Positions 24,977 to 33,050 of a DNA stretch of 64,000 bases are shown in pieces (the first letter of the stretch is position 1; each line of letters starts with the position of its first letter). Made by a program: the position numbers and the translations under genes. A model generated the notes under the pieces. That model ran no database searches. It saw only the letters and a list, made by a program, of their open reading frames with translations, and had not been told where the DNA came from. Location of the stretch: NCBI RefSeq assembly GCF_000708595.2, contig NZ_JARP01000001.1, positions 1,116,001 to 1,180,000 on the forward strand. The letters run 5' to 3'. The stretch is from Flavobacterium sp. KJJ. GTDB lineage: Bacteria > Bacteroidota > Bacteroidia > Flavobacteriales > Flavobacteriaceae.

Positions 24977-25051
24977 TGGGCGATGAGGGGTTCGAACCCC
25001 CGACCCCCTCGGTGTAAACGAGGTGCTCTGAACCAGCTGAGCTAATCGCCC
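24977..25051 (-). tRNA. tRNA-Val (anticodon TAC)
   Basis: A 75-nt tRNA on the minus strand. The 7-bp acceptor stem is GGGCGAT with ATCGCCC, and A at 24977 is the discriminator base. The D arm contains GCTCAGCTGGTTCAGAGC, the anticodon stem CCTCG/CGAGG encloses TTTACAC (anticodon TAC at 25016-25014), and the T arm is GGGGGTTCGAACCCC. The 3' CCA is not encoded. It stands alone between its own promoter and terminator. Confidence 0.97.
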
Positions 25052-25089
25052 TATTTTAATAGGTTGCTATCATTATCTGATTGCGAGTG

Positions 25090-25119
25090 CAAATATACAG
25101 CTAGAATTTGTATTTGCAA
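25090..25119 (-). promoter_or_regulatory. promoter of tRNA-Val
   Basis: On the minus strand TTG (25119-25117) and TATATTTG (25097-25090) are separated by 19 nt, a textbook Bacteroidota -33/-7 pair, about 39 nt before the tRNA 5' end. Confidence 0.75.
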
Positions 25120-25262
25120 GTGTTTTTTGAAATAAATTGAATTATTTTTTACTGTTTTTATTTACTAATCTATTTTTCAGCTTTTTAAAAAATAAATAAA
25201 AGTTGGTATTTTCTAATTTTAAGTTAAAAATCAAAATCTGAAAGCGTAATTGATAATATTCT

Positions 25263-25293
25263 TTTGTATTCATTTGCTATAATCATACATTTG
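25263..25293 (+). promoter_or_regulatory. promoter of the ABC exporter gene
   Basis: TTTG at 25263-25266 and TACATTTG at 25286-25293 are 19 nt apart, matching the Bacteroidota consensus at every informative base. Transcription would begin near 25300, 16 nt before the ATG at 25316. Confidence 0.78.
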
Positions 25294-25315
25294 CATACCT
25301 TAATTGTATACTCAA

Positions 25316-27106
25316 ATGGCTAGATATCAAGAAAACGATTTACCTAAAGCTAAATTAGACTCTAACTCACTTCAAAAAGCACTCAGAATTTTTAAATATG
25401 GAAAAAATCATAAATGGAAGTTTTTTCTGGGCTTACTCTTTTTATTGCTAACAAGCGCTACTGCCCTCGCCTTCCCTAAGTTAATGGGAATGCTGGTAGA
25501 TTGTGTAACGAATAAAGATCTTAGTAGAGCAAATGAAATAGCTCTTGCTCTTTTAGGAATATTGACATTACAGGCCGTTTTTTCTTTTTTCAGAATTTCG
25601 CTTTTTGTAAATTTTACTGAAAACTCATTATCAAACATTCGTTTTGCATTGTATGAAAATCTGGTAAAACTTCCAATGTCCTTTTATTCTCAAAAACGTG
25701 TTGGTGAGTTGAATAGCCGAATCAGTGCTGATATTTCGCAGCTGCAAGATACTTTTACAACAACAATTGCCGAGTTTTTACGTCAGTTTATTTTGATAAT
25801 AGGAGGATTTGTGATTTTAGGAAATATCAGTCCAAAATTAACACTGATGATGTTAGCGATTGTTCCAATAGTAGCCGTTGCGGCAGTAATTTTTGGAAGA
25901 TTTATTCGTAAATACGGTAAAAAAACACAAGATAAAGTTGCAGAAAGCCAAGTAATTGTTGAAGAGACACTGCAAGGAATAAGCAATGTAAAAGCTTTTG
26001 CTAATGAATGGTACGAAATTCAGCGTTATAAGAATAAAATTAAAGAAATCGTAAAAATTGCCATTAAAGGCGGTCAATACAGAGGTTATTTCGCGTCATT
26101 TATTATTCTGTGTCTTTTCGGATGTGTGGTTGCTGTAGTTTGGTACGGTATTACCCTTACTATAAAAGGAGAAGTTGAAGGCGTTGGAGATTTAATTTCT
26201 TTCGTGCTTTATACTACTTTTATTGGAGCTTCGTTTGGAGGTATTGCAGAAATGTATGCTCAAATTCAAAAGGCAGTTGGAGCTACAGAACGTGTTTTTG
26301 AATTGCTAGAAGAAACTCCGGAGGATATTAAAGCAAACCAAAAAACTTCTGCAGTAGAAAAAATCAAAGGAATCGTTTCTTTTAATAATGTAGCCTTCAG
26401 TTATCCTTCTCGTAAGGAAGTTCAGGTTTTAAAAGATGTAAATTTTAAAGCCGATTTTGGTCAAAAAATTGCAATCGTAGGCCCAAGCGGAGCCGGAAAA
26501 TCTACTATTTCTTCTTTATTATTGCGTTTTTATGATATCACTTCAGGAGAAATTCTGGTTGACGGAAAAAACATTTACGATTACGATTTAGAAAATCTTC
26601 GTGGAAACATGAGTATTGTACCCCAGGATGTAATTTTATTTGGAGGAACAATAAAAGAAAATATAGCATATGGAAAACCAGATGCAACTGACGAAGAGAT
26701 TATGTTAGCAGCAAAACAAGCAAACGCCTTGAATTTTGTAGAAGGTTTTCCAGAAAAATTCGAAACTCTTGTTGGTGAACGTGGTGTAAAACTATCTGGC
26801 GGACAGCGTCAGCGTATTGCTATAGCAAGAGCTTTGCTTAAAAACCCAAGTATTTTAATTTTGGATGAAGCAACATCATCTTTAGATAGTGAAAGTGAGA
26901 AACTAGTTCAAGAAGCTTTAGAAGTGTTAATGGAAGGAAGAACAAGCATTATTATCGCACATCGTCTTTCAACTATTAGAAATGCTGATAAAATTCTAGT
27001 GCTAGATAACGGAAAAATAACTGAAGAAGGAACACATCAGGAATTAATAAATCTTGAAAATGGTATTTACAAAAACTTGAGCAATCTTCAGTTTAGTAAT
27101 TCTTAA
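25316..27106 (+). CDS. ABC exporter, fused membrane and ATPase domains
   Basis: A 596-residue half-transporter (MsbA/LmrA type). Six membrane helices lie between residues ~35 and 310. The ATPase domain has Walker A GPSGAGKST near 390, the Q-loop in VPQDVILFG, signature LSGGQRQR near 490, Walker B ILILDEATSS near 512 and the H-loop IAHRLST near 545. It would work as a homodimer exporting a lipid, peptide or drug across the inner membrane. I start it at ATG 25316 (MARYQEND) because the predicted transcript starts near 25300, leaving an upstream in-frame TTG (25304) with almost no leader. Confidence 0.93.
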   Translation: MARYQENDLPKAKLDSNSLQKALRIFKYGKNHKWKFFLGLLFLLLTSATALAFPKLMGMLVDCVTNKDLSRANEIALALLGILTLQAVFSFFRISLFVNFTENSLSNIRFALYENLVKLPMSFYSQKRVGELNSRISADISQLQDTFTTTIAEFLRQFILIIGGFVILGNISPKLTLMMLAIVPIVAVAAVIFGRFIRKYGKKTQDKVAESQVIVEETLQGISNVKAFANEWYEIQRYKNKIKEIVKIAIKGGQYRGYFASFIILCLFGCVVAVVWYGITLTIKGEVEGVGDLISFVLYTTFIGASFGGIAEMYAQIQKAVGATERVFELLEETPEDIKANQKTSAVEKIKGIVSFNNVAFSYPSRKEVQVLKDVNFKADFGQKIAIVGPSGAGKSTISSLLLRFYDITSGEILVDGKNIYDYDLENLRGNMSIVPQDVILFGGTIKENIAYGKPDATDEEIMLAAKQANALNFVEGFPEKFETLVGERGVKLSGGQRQRIAIARALLKNPSILILDEATSSLDSESEKLVQEALEVLMEGRTSIIIAHRLSTIRNADKILVLDNGKITEEGTHQELINLENGIYKNLSNLQFSNS

Positions 27107-27121
27107 AAACGAAATTCCAAT

Positions 27122-27153
27122 AAAAAAAGCTCCAATTAATTGGAGCTTTTTTT
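27122..27153. terminator. bidirectional terminator, perfect palindrome
   Basis: A 32-nt perfect palindrome (seven As, GCTCCAATT, its complement and seven Ts) between convergent ABC exporter and proline dehydrogenase genes. Confidence 0.92.
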
Positions 27154-27179
27154 ATGTAACTGAGACTAAAAACTGAAAA

Positions 27180-28349
27180 TTATTTCCCTTTTCTACGTTT
27201 ACGTTCTGCTTTTATCATAGATAATTCACGGCTTGTTTGTCCGGCTACAGAAGTATTTTCTTCAGCACGACGAATCAAGTAAGGCATAACATCTTTTACA
27301 GGTCCAAATGGCAAATATTTAGCAACGTTATAACCATTTTCAGCTAAGTTATAGCTAATATTGTCGCTCATTCCGTATAATTGTCCAAACCAGATTCTGT
27401 TATCATTTTTGGCAATTCCTTTTTGCTCCATCATTTCCATCAACTTATAAGAACTCAATTCGTTATGAGTTCCTGCGAAAATTGACATTGTTTCTAAATG
27501 ATCTAACATATAATGTACGGCAGCGTCGTAATTAACATCGGTTGCTTCTTTAGAAACACAAATTGGCGAAACATAGTTTTTCTCTTCTGCTCTCTTATTT
27601 TCTTTTTCCATGTAAGCACCGCGAACTAATTTCATTCCAATAAAAAAGCCTTCTTTTTTAGCGATTTCATGTAATTTTTTCAAATAATCCAAACGATCCC
27701 AACGGTACATTTGCAGCGTATTAAATACAATAGCTTTTTCTTTATTGTATTTGCGCATCATATCGGTTACCAAATCATCTGCGGCATCCTGCATCCAGCT
27801 TTCTTCACCATCAATTAATAGTGCCACATCTTTTCTGTGTGCTTCACTGCACACCTTATCAAAACGGGCTACTACTCTATCCCATTCTGCCTGTTCTGCT
27901 GGAGTTAACGTTTGTTTTTCTCCTAATTTCTCATATAGTTCAAAGCGACCTAAGCCTGTTGGCTTAAAAACCGCAAATGGAATCGCCAAACGCTCTTTAG
28001 CAAATTCAATAGTTTTTAAGGTCATTTCTAACGCCGCATCAAACTGCTCTTCCTCTTCTTTTCCTTCAACTGAATAATCTAAGACAGATGAAACGCCTTT
28101 AGTAAACATTTTATCAACCACATTTATACAGTCATCTTCGTTTACTCCTCCACAAAAATGATCAAAAACAGTCGCACGAATTAATCCTTCAACCGGTAGA
28201 TGTGCTTTAATAGCAAAATTAGTTACAGCAGTTCCAATTCGTACTAAAGGTTCGCTGTCAATCATTTTAAAAAGAAAATAAGCCCTGTCAAGTTCGGTAT
28301 CACTTTTAAGTGAAAATGCTACTTGAGTGTTATCGAATATTTTTTCCAT
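27180..28349 (-). CDS. proline dehydrogenase (monofunctional PRODH)
   Basis: A 389-residue FAD enzyme that oxidises proline to pyrroline-5-carboxylate, delivering electrons to the quinone pool. The beta8/alpha8 barrel carries GMKLVRGAYMEKE near residue 242, GTHNE near 303 and the C-terminal YLPFGP-x-YLIRRAEENTSV segment that binds proline (both arginines of the RRAEENT motif are present). The length fits monofunctional PRODH, with no fused aldehyde dehydrogenase as in PutA. The partner P5C dehydrogenase gene is not in this window. A TATCTTTG -7 element lies 18 nt upstream. Confidence 0.93.
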   Translation of the reverse strand: MEKIFDNTQVAFSLKSDTELDRAYFLFKMIDSEPLVRIGTAVTNFAIKAHLPVEGLIRATVFDHFCGGVNEDDCINVVDKMFTKGVSSVLDYSVEGKEEEEQFDAALEMTLKTIEFAKERLAIPFAVFKPTGLGRFELYEKLGEKQTLTPAEQAEWDRVVARFDKVCSEAHRKDVALLIDGEESWMQDAADDLVTDMMRKYNKEKAIVFNTLQMYRWDRLDYLKKLHEIAKKEGFFIGMKLVRGAYMEKENKRAEEKNYVSPICVSKEATDVNYDAAVHYMLDHLETMSIFAGTHNELSSYKLMEMMEQKGIAKNDNRIWFGQLYGMSDNISYNLAENGYNVAKYLPFGPVKDVMPYLIRRAEENTSVAGQTSRELSMIKAERKRRKGK

Positions 28350-28366
28350 TAAGTTTAGTTTTTGTG

Positions 28367-28374
28367 CAAAGATA
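28367..28374 (-). promoter_or_regulatory. -7 promoter element of the proline dehydrogenase gene
   Basis: On the minus strand TATCTTTG fits TAnnTTTG, 17 nt before the start codon. The leader would be very short. Confidence 0.45.
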
Positions 28375-28568
28375 TAGAGTGTTTTGAATATTATTTACTA
28401 AATACTATCATATTTTTTAATATCGTTAATATGAATGCTTTTAATATTATATTATGAAGTAAAATTTTACTGCTTTATTACTGTACGATTTAAAAAATTA
28501 AATTTTAACTATTTTTGATTCAAATCCTTAATTAGAATCATTCGTTTTAAAACAAATTAGAGTAAAAG

Positions 28569-28603
28569 TTTGAATATTATTTAGCTAAAAATGCCTTATT
28601 TTG
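28569..28603 (+). promoter_or_regulatory. candidate promoter of aroB
   Basis: TTTG at 28569-28572 and TTATTTTG at 28596-28603 (one mismatch from TAnnTTTG) are 23 nt apart. If used, transcription starts near 28610, which excludes an in-frame ATG at 28591 and supports the ATG at 28627. Confidence 0.45.
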
Positions 28604-28626
28604 TGGTTTTAAATAACCGACGAATT

Positions 28627-29694
28627 ATGCAATCTATTCAAGCCAATAATTATCTAGTACATTTTAACCAGAATGCCTACGAAGCTTTAAATAAACATTT
28701 AAAAGAAAACAAATATTCTAATTTGTTTATTATAGTTGATAATGAGACAAATGAGTATTGCTTGCCAAAGTTTTTGCCTTTAATAGAAACAGATTTAAAC
28801 ATCGAAATAATCGAATTTGAAGCTGGAGAGGCAAATAAAAATATAGAAACCTGTATTCAAATTTGGAATGTACTTACAGAACTTGGAGCCGACAGAAAAT
28901 CGCTTGTAATCAATCTTGGCGGCGGTGTAGTAACAGATTTAGGCGGTTTCGTAGCATCAACTTTCAAACGTGGCGTTGATTTTATCAATATCCCTACTAC
29001 TCTATTATCTATGGTCGATGCTTCTGTTGGAGGAAAAACAGGAGTTGATTTAGGAAACCTTAAAAACCAGATCGGTGTTATAAACGTTCCTCAGATGGTT
29101 TTAATAGACACAAATTACCTTGAAACTTTGTCACAAAGTGAAATGCGCTCTGGTTTGGCAGAAATGCTAAAACATGGTCTTATATATGATGCCGTATATT
29201 GGAAAAAGTTTTTAGACCTAAAAGCAATTGATTATGATTCACTTGACCAGTTAATTTATCGTTCTGTTGAAATTAAAAACGATATTGTCATTCAGGATCC
29301 AACAGAGAAAAACATTCGCAAGGCGCTGAATTTTGGACATACTTTAGGCCACGCGATAGAAAGTTACTTTTTAGAAAGCGAATCAAAAAAAACATTATTA
29401 CACGGTGAAGCAATTGCGATTGGGATGATTTTAGAAAGTTATATTTCATTGCATAAGAATTTAATTACTCCAGCTGAATATGATGAAATAAAAACGGCCA
29501 TTAAAAGTATCTATGAAGATGTAATTGTAGAAGAAAATGATATTGAACCTATTTTAGAATTGCTTATTCACGACAAAAAAAATGAATACGGATTAATTCA
29601 ATTTGCATTAATTAAAGGTATCGGAAAAATAAAAATTAATCAATCCGTTGAAAATAAATTGATTCTAGCTGCGTTTCAAGATTATAAATCTTAA
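28627..29694 (+). CDS. aroB: 3-dehydroquinate synthase
   Basis: A 355-residue AroB, the second step of the shikimate pathway, converting DAHP to 3-dehydroquinate with NAD+ and zinc. Motifs are the NAD-binding GGGVVTDLGGFVAST near residue 99, PTTLLSMVDASVGGKTG near 127, GLAEMLKHGL near 177, and the zinc ligands in NFGHTLGHAIES near 240 and LLHGEAIAIGM near 257. The ATG at 28627 (MQSIQ) is preferred over an in-frame ATG at 28591, which lies inside the predicted promoter. It stands alone rather than with other aro genes. Confidence 0.94.
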   Translation: MQSIQANNYLVHFNQNAYEALNKHLKENKYSNLFIIVDNETNEYCLPKFLPLIETDLNIEIIEFEAGEANKNIETCIQIWNVLTELGADRKSLVINLGGGVVTDLGGFVASTFKRGVDFINIPTTLLSMVDASVGGKTGVDLGNLKNQIGVINVPQMVLIDTNYLETLSQSEMRSGLAEMLKHGLIYDAVYWKKFLDLKAIDYDSLDQLIYRSVEIKNDIVIQDPTEKNIRKALNFGHTLGHAIESYFLESESKKTLLHGEAIAIGMILESYISLHKNLITPAEYDEIKTAIKSIYEDVIVEENDIEPILELLIHDKKNEYGLIQFALIKGIGKIKINQSVENKLILAAFQDYKS

Positions 29695-29714
29695 ACTTTT
29701 TTTAATCAAAAGCA

Positions 29715-29746
29715 TTGCTTTAGGTATATATTATTTTTTACATTTG
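29715..29746 (+). promoter_or_regulatory. promoter ahead of the arginine decarboxylase region
   Basis: TTG at 29715-29717 and TACATTTG at 29739-29746 are 21 nt apart. The predicted start of transcription (about 29752) coincides with the ATG of a 59-codon reading frame, about 245 nt before the decarboxylase gene. Confidence 0.65.
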
Positions 29747-29751
29747 CCACA

Positions 29752-29931
29752 ATGAAAACAAACAAAAAACAAAGACACTTTAGTTCTTATAGAAACCGTC
29801 TCAATAGTTCATTACTAAGAATGTTGAACCGTTTTTATAATAGTAAAAGTCCGTTTTGTTTTGAAGTTTTTCTTTATTCGAAAGCAGAACACGAAAAACT
29901 GGAAATTGTATTTGCCAATATTAGAGTTTGA
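29752..29931 (+). CDS. possible small basic protein, or untranslated leader of the decarboxylase mRNA
   Basis: A 59-codon frame (MKTNKKQRHFSSYRNRL... ending ANIRV) begins exactly where transcription from the strong promoter at 29715-29746 is predicted to start, so it would be a leaderless message. The first half is very basic (K and R rich), the second half mixed. It ends 66 nt before the arginine decarboxylase ATG. I recognise no family. It may be a real small protein, a regulatory leader peptide, or chance within a structured leader RNA. Confidence 0.35.
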   Translation: MKTNKKQRHFSSYRNRLNSSLLRMLNRFYNSKSPFCFEVFLYSKAEHEKLEIVFANIRV

Positions 29932-29997
29932 ATTTTAGATTTAGCCTAAAAAATCACTAAATTTAATAAACTGCAACTTTAAAATATTGACAAATAA

Positions 29998-31401
29998 ATG
30001 AATACAAAATATTCTGATCTAATTAATCAAACATATTACTTTCCTCAGGAGGAATTTAAACTAAACAAAGACAACCTTCAGTTTCACAACATCGATTTGA
30101 TGAAATTGGTTGAACAATATGGTACCCCACTAAAATTTACCTACTTACCGCAGATTTCTGAAAATATCAACAAGGCAAAAGCTTGGTTCAGAAAATCTAT
30201 GGAAAAAAACAAATACGAAGCAAAATATTATTATTGTTATTGTACAAAAAGCTCTCATTTTGAATACATTATGAATGAAGCTTTTAAAAATAACATTCAT
30301 ATTGAAACATCATCAGCATTTGATGTTAACATTGTTGAAAATTTGTTAGAAAATGGTAAGATCAATAAAAGTACGTATGTAATTTGCAATGGTTTTAAAA
30401 GAGATGAATACATCAGTAATATTGGTAGATTAATCAATAACGGACATAAAAATACGATTCCGATTATTGATAATTATGAAGAATTAGATCTGCTTCAGGC
30501 TGAGATTAAAGGAAAATTCAAAATCGGAATTCGGATTGCAGCTGAAGAGGAACCTAAATTTGAGTTTTATACTTCAAGATTAGGAATTGGATATAAAAAC
30601 ATCGTTTCTTTTTATAAAAAACAAATTCAGGAAAATGATAAATTAGAACTGAAAATGCTTCACTTTTTCATTAATACTGGAATAAATGATACAGCATATT
30701 ATTGGAATGAGTTAGTAAAATGTATAAAAGTATATATTGCGCTTAAAAAGGAATGCCCTACTCTTGATGGCTTGAACATAGGAGGAGGTTTCCCGATTAA
30801 AAACTCTCTTGCTTTCGAATATGACTATCAATATATGATTGATGAAATTATCAATCAGATTAAAATTGCATGCGATGAAGCCGAAGTTGATGTTCCTAAT
30901 ATTTTTACAGAATTTGGATCATTTACTGTAGGCGAAAGCGGTGGCGCTATCTATCAGATTTTGTACCAAAAGCAACAAAATGATAGAGAAAAATGGAACA
31001 TGATTGATTCGTCATTCATTACCACTTTGCCTGATACTTGGGCGATAAATAAACGTTTTATTATGCTGGCTGTAAATCGCTGGAATGATACTTACGAGCG
31101 GGTTTTATTAGGAGGTTTGACTTGTGATAGTGACGATTATTACAACTCAGAACAAAATATGAACGCGATTTATCTGCCTAAATACAACAAAGAAAAGCCA
31201 TTGTATATTGGTTTCTTTAATACTGGTGCGTATCAAGAAACTATTGGAGGTTACGGCGGTTTGCACCACTGTTTGATTCCACAGCCTAAACATATTTTAA
31301 TAGATCGCGATGAAAACGGGATTTTAGCTACTGAGGTTTTCTCAGAACAGCAAACTTCTGATGATGTATTGAAAATTTTAGGTTACACAAAAAAAGTATA
31401 A
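29998..31401 (+). CDS. speA: arginine decarboxylase, short Bacteroidota-type (fold III, PLP)
   Basis: A 467-residue alanine-racemase-fold decarboxylase that would convert arginine to agmatine, entering polyamine synthesis. The PLP lysine is Lys84 in CTKSSHF. The phosphate-binding GLNIGGGFPI lies near 260, and the C-terminal dimer-interface catalytic cysteine is in GGLTCDSDDY near 376. It lacks the insertion that makes E. coli SpeA about 660 residues. Related fold III enzymes act on diaminopimelate or carboxynorspermidine, but the overall match is to the arginine branch. The deoxyhypusine-synthase-like gene follows after 104 nt. Confidence 0.87.
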   Translation: MNTKYSDLINQTYYFPQEEFKLNKDNLQFHNIDLMKLVEQYGTPLKFTYLPQISENINKAKAWFRKSMEKNKYEAKYYYCYCTKSSHFEYIMNEAFKNNIHIETSSAFDVNIVENLLENGKINKSTYVICNGFKRDEYISNIGRLINNGHKNTIPIIDNYEELDLLQAEIKGKFKIGIRIAAEEEPKFEFYTSRLGIGYKNIVSFYKKQIQENDKLELKMLHFFINTGINDTAYYWNELVKCIKVYIALKKECPTLDGLNIGGGFPIKNSLAFEYDYQYMIDEIINQIKIACDEAEVDVPNIFTEFGSFTVGESGGAIYQILYQKQQNDREKWNMIDSSFITTLPDTWAINKRFIMLAVNRWNDTYERVLLGGLTCDSDDYYNSEQNMNAIYLPKYNKEKPLYIGFFNTGAYQETIGGYGGLHHCLIPQPKHILIDRDENGILATEVFSEQQTSDDVLKILGYTKKV

Positions 31402-31410
31402 AAAAAAACT

Positions 31411-31451
31411 TGCAAATTAAATGTTAATATCTATAAAATTATTAATTTGCA
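31411..31451 (+). promoter_or_regulatory. 10-bp stem in the gap between decarboxylase and DHS-like genes
   Basis: TGCAAATTAA and its exact complement TTAATTTGCA enclose a 21-nt AT-rich loop. No T run follows, so an mRNA-processing or stability element is likelier than a terminator. No agmatinase coding sequence or remnant is visible here. Confidence 0.45.
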
Positions 31452-31505
31452 GTATCATCTAAAAGGTTAAACTTTTAATTCAAAAAAAACAAAAAACAAA
31501 ACAAA

Positions 31506-32474
31506 ATGAAAGGACCAATCAGTCAGTTTATTGAAAAACATTATTTACACTTTAATTCTGCTTCTTTAGTTGATGCTGCAAAAGCGTATGAACAGCAATT
31601 AGCGAACGGTGCTAAAATGATGGTAAGTATGGCTGGCGCTATGAGTACAGCAGAAATTGGTAAAATTTTTGCCGAAATAATTAGACAAGATAAAGTACAG
31701 ATTATTTCTTGTACTGGAGCCAATCTAGAAGAAGATATCATGAACTTAGTAGCACACTCTCATTACGAAAGAGTGCCAAACTACCGTGATTTAACCCCAG
31801 AGGATGAATGGGCTTTGCTTGAAAGAGGATTAAACCGTGTTACAGATACTTGTATTCCGGAACATGAAGCATTTCGTCGTTTACAAAAACACATTTATAA
31901 GATCTGGAAAGATGCAGATGATAAAGGAGAACGTTATTTTCCACATGAATTCATGTACAAAATGTTATTATCCGGCGTTTTAGAAGAATATTACGAAATA
32001 GACTTAAAAGATAGCTGGATGTATGCAGCTGCTGAGAAAAACTTGCCTATTATTGTTCCAGGTTGGGAAGACAGTACAATGGGAAATATCTTTGCTTCAT
32101 ACGTAATAAAAGGAGATTTGAAAGCTTCTACCATGAAATCAGGAATTGAATACATGACATTCCTTGCTGATTGGTATCCAAAAAACAGCACAAACGGTAT
32201 TGGATTTTTCCAAATTGGTGGTGGTATTGCTGGAGATTTTCCAATCTGTGTGGTGCCAATGCTTTATCAAGATATGGAAATGCATGATATTCCGTTTTGG
32301 AGTTATTTCTGCCAAATTTCAGATTCAACAACAAGTTACGGTTCATATTCTGGAGCTGTGCCAAACGAGAAAATCACTTGGGGTAAATTAGATATCAAAA
32401 CCCCTAAATTTATTATTGAATCGGATGCTACGATTGTTGCACCGTTAATTTTTGCATATTTATTAGATTTATAG
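31506..32474 (+). CDS. deoxyhypusine synthase-like protein
   Basis: A 322-residue member of the deoxyhypusine synthase superfamily. Conserved blocks are MMVSMAGAMSTAEIG near residues 38-52, IISCTGANLEED near 78, GWEDSTMGN near 178 and IGFFQIGGGIAGDFPIC near 240. The C-terminal block GSYSGAVPNEKITWGKL is close to the eukaryotic active site, with Lys294 in WGK aligning with the lysine that forms the enzyme-butylamine imine. Eukaryotic DHS moves the butylamine of spermidine onto eIF5A. Bacteria lack eIF5A, so a free-polyamine substrate (homospermidine or spermidine formation) is the likelier role. It follows the arginine decarboxylase gene. Confidence 0.88.
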   Translation: MKGPISQFIEKHYLHFNSASLVDAAKAYEQQLANGAKMMVSMAGAMSTAEIGKIFAEIIRQDKVQIISCTGANLEEDIMNLVAHSHYERVPNYRDLTPEDEWALLERGLNRVTDTCIPEHEAFRRLQKHIYKIWKDADDKGERYFPHEFMYKMLLSGVLEEYYEIDLKDSWMYAAAEKNLPIIVPGWEDSTMGNIFASYVIKGDLKASTMKSGIEYMTFLADWYPKNSTNGIGFFQIGGGIAGDFPICVVPMLYQDMEMHDIPFWSYFCQISDSTTSYGSYSGAVPNEKITWGKLDIKTPKFIIESDATIVAPLIFAYLLDL

Positions 32475-32483
32475 GATAATTTT

Positions 32484-32894
32484 ATGAAAAGAGTTATAGT
32501 AGACTACGCTAAACTTACCAACGAAATTTTGAACCTATTGGTAGAAAAATTTCCTGATGGTTATGATGATTCGGATGTTATCCGTTTTAGAAATGCTAAA
32601 AACGAATTGATCGAAGCTGTTGAAGTTCGTACTGAAGACACTATTTATTTAGTAAAAATTAGTACTAAACTTGCTGACAGAATCGAAAATTACGACGAAG
32701 ACGATGATATCGATGTTGATGTTGATACAATCGAACCAGTAAAAGGTCTTGATCTTGATGATGATATTGACGACGACGATGACGATGATGCAATAGATAA
32801 ACCAGATACTGATGGTGGAGATGATGATGACGATGATGACAAAGATCCAGATGATATTGCTGACGAAGATGATGATGAAGACGATGAAGATTAA
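32484..32894 (+). CDS. small protein with extreme poly-Asp tail
   Basis: A 136-residue protein. Residues 1-70 form a compact alpha/beta domain (VDYAKLTNEILNLLVEKFPDG, then VEVRTEDTIYLVKIST). Residues 71-136 are almost entirely acidic, with 38 Asp by my count, and are surely disordered. It starts 9 nt after the deoxyhypusine-synthase-like stop, so co-transcription is likely. The architecture (folded head, acidic tail) recalls the RNA polymerase delta subunit of Firmicutes and nucleic-acid mimics, but no homology is claimed. Function unknown. A terminator follows. Confidence 0.8.
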   Translation: MKRVIVDYAKLTNEILNLLVEKFPDGYDDSDVIRFRNAKNELIEAVEVRTEDTIYLVKISTKLADRIENYDEDDDIDVDVDTIEPVKGLDLDDDIDDDDDDDAIDKPDTDGGDDDDDDDKDPDDIADEDDDEDDED

Positions 32895-32916
32895 TTTATC
32901 TCTTTCTAAATAATTT

Positions 32917-32946
32917 AAAGGAACTCAATTCGGGTTCCTTTTTTTA
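32917..32946 (+). terminator. terminator of the decarboxylase-DHS-acidic protein unit
   Basis: AAAGGAACTC pairs with GGGTTCCTTT (one G-U) around a 5-nt loop, followed by TTTTT, 23 nt after the acidic-protein stop. Confidence 0.87.
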
Positions 32947-33050
32947 TTGAACACTAATACAAATTTGCACTTCTTTAAATAATAAATTAAGTATTTTTAT
33001 AATTTATAAGAAATTTCTTTAAATTTAATATTTAAAATATAACTGCCCAA

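Noticed and set aside
32705..32891. Microsatellite GAT/GAC repeat as a separate repeat element
   Set aside because: It is fully explained by the Asp-rich tail of the coding sequence. There is no sign of an independent mobile or regulatory repeat.
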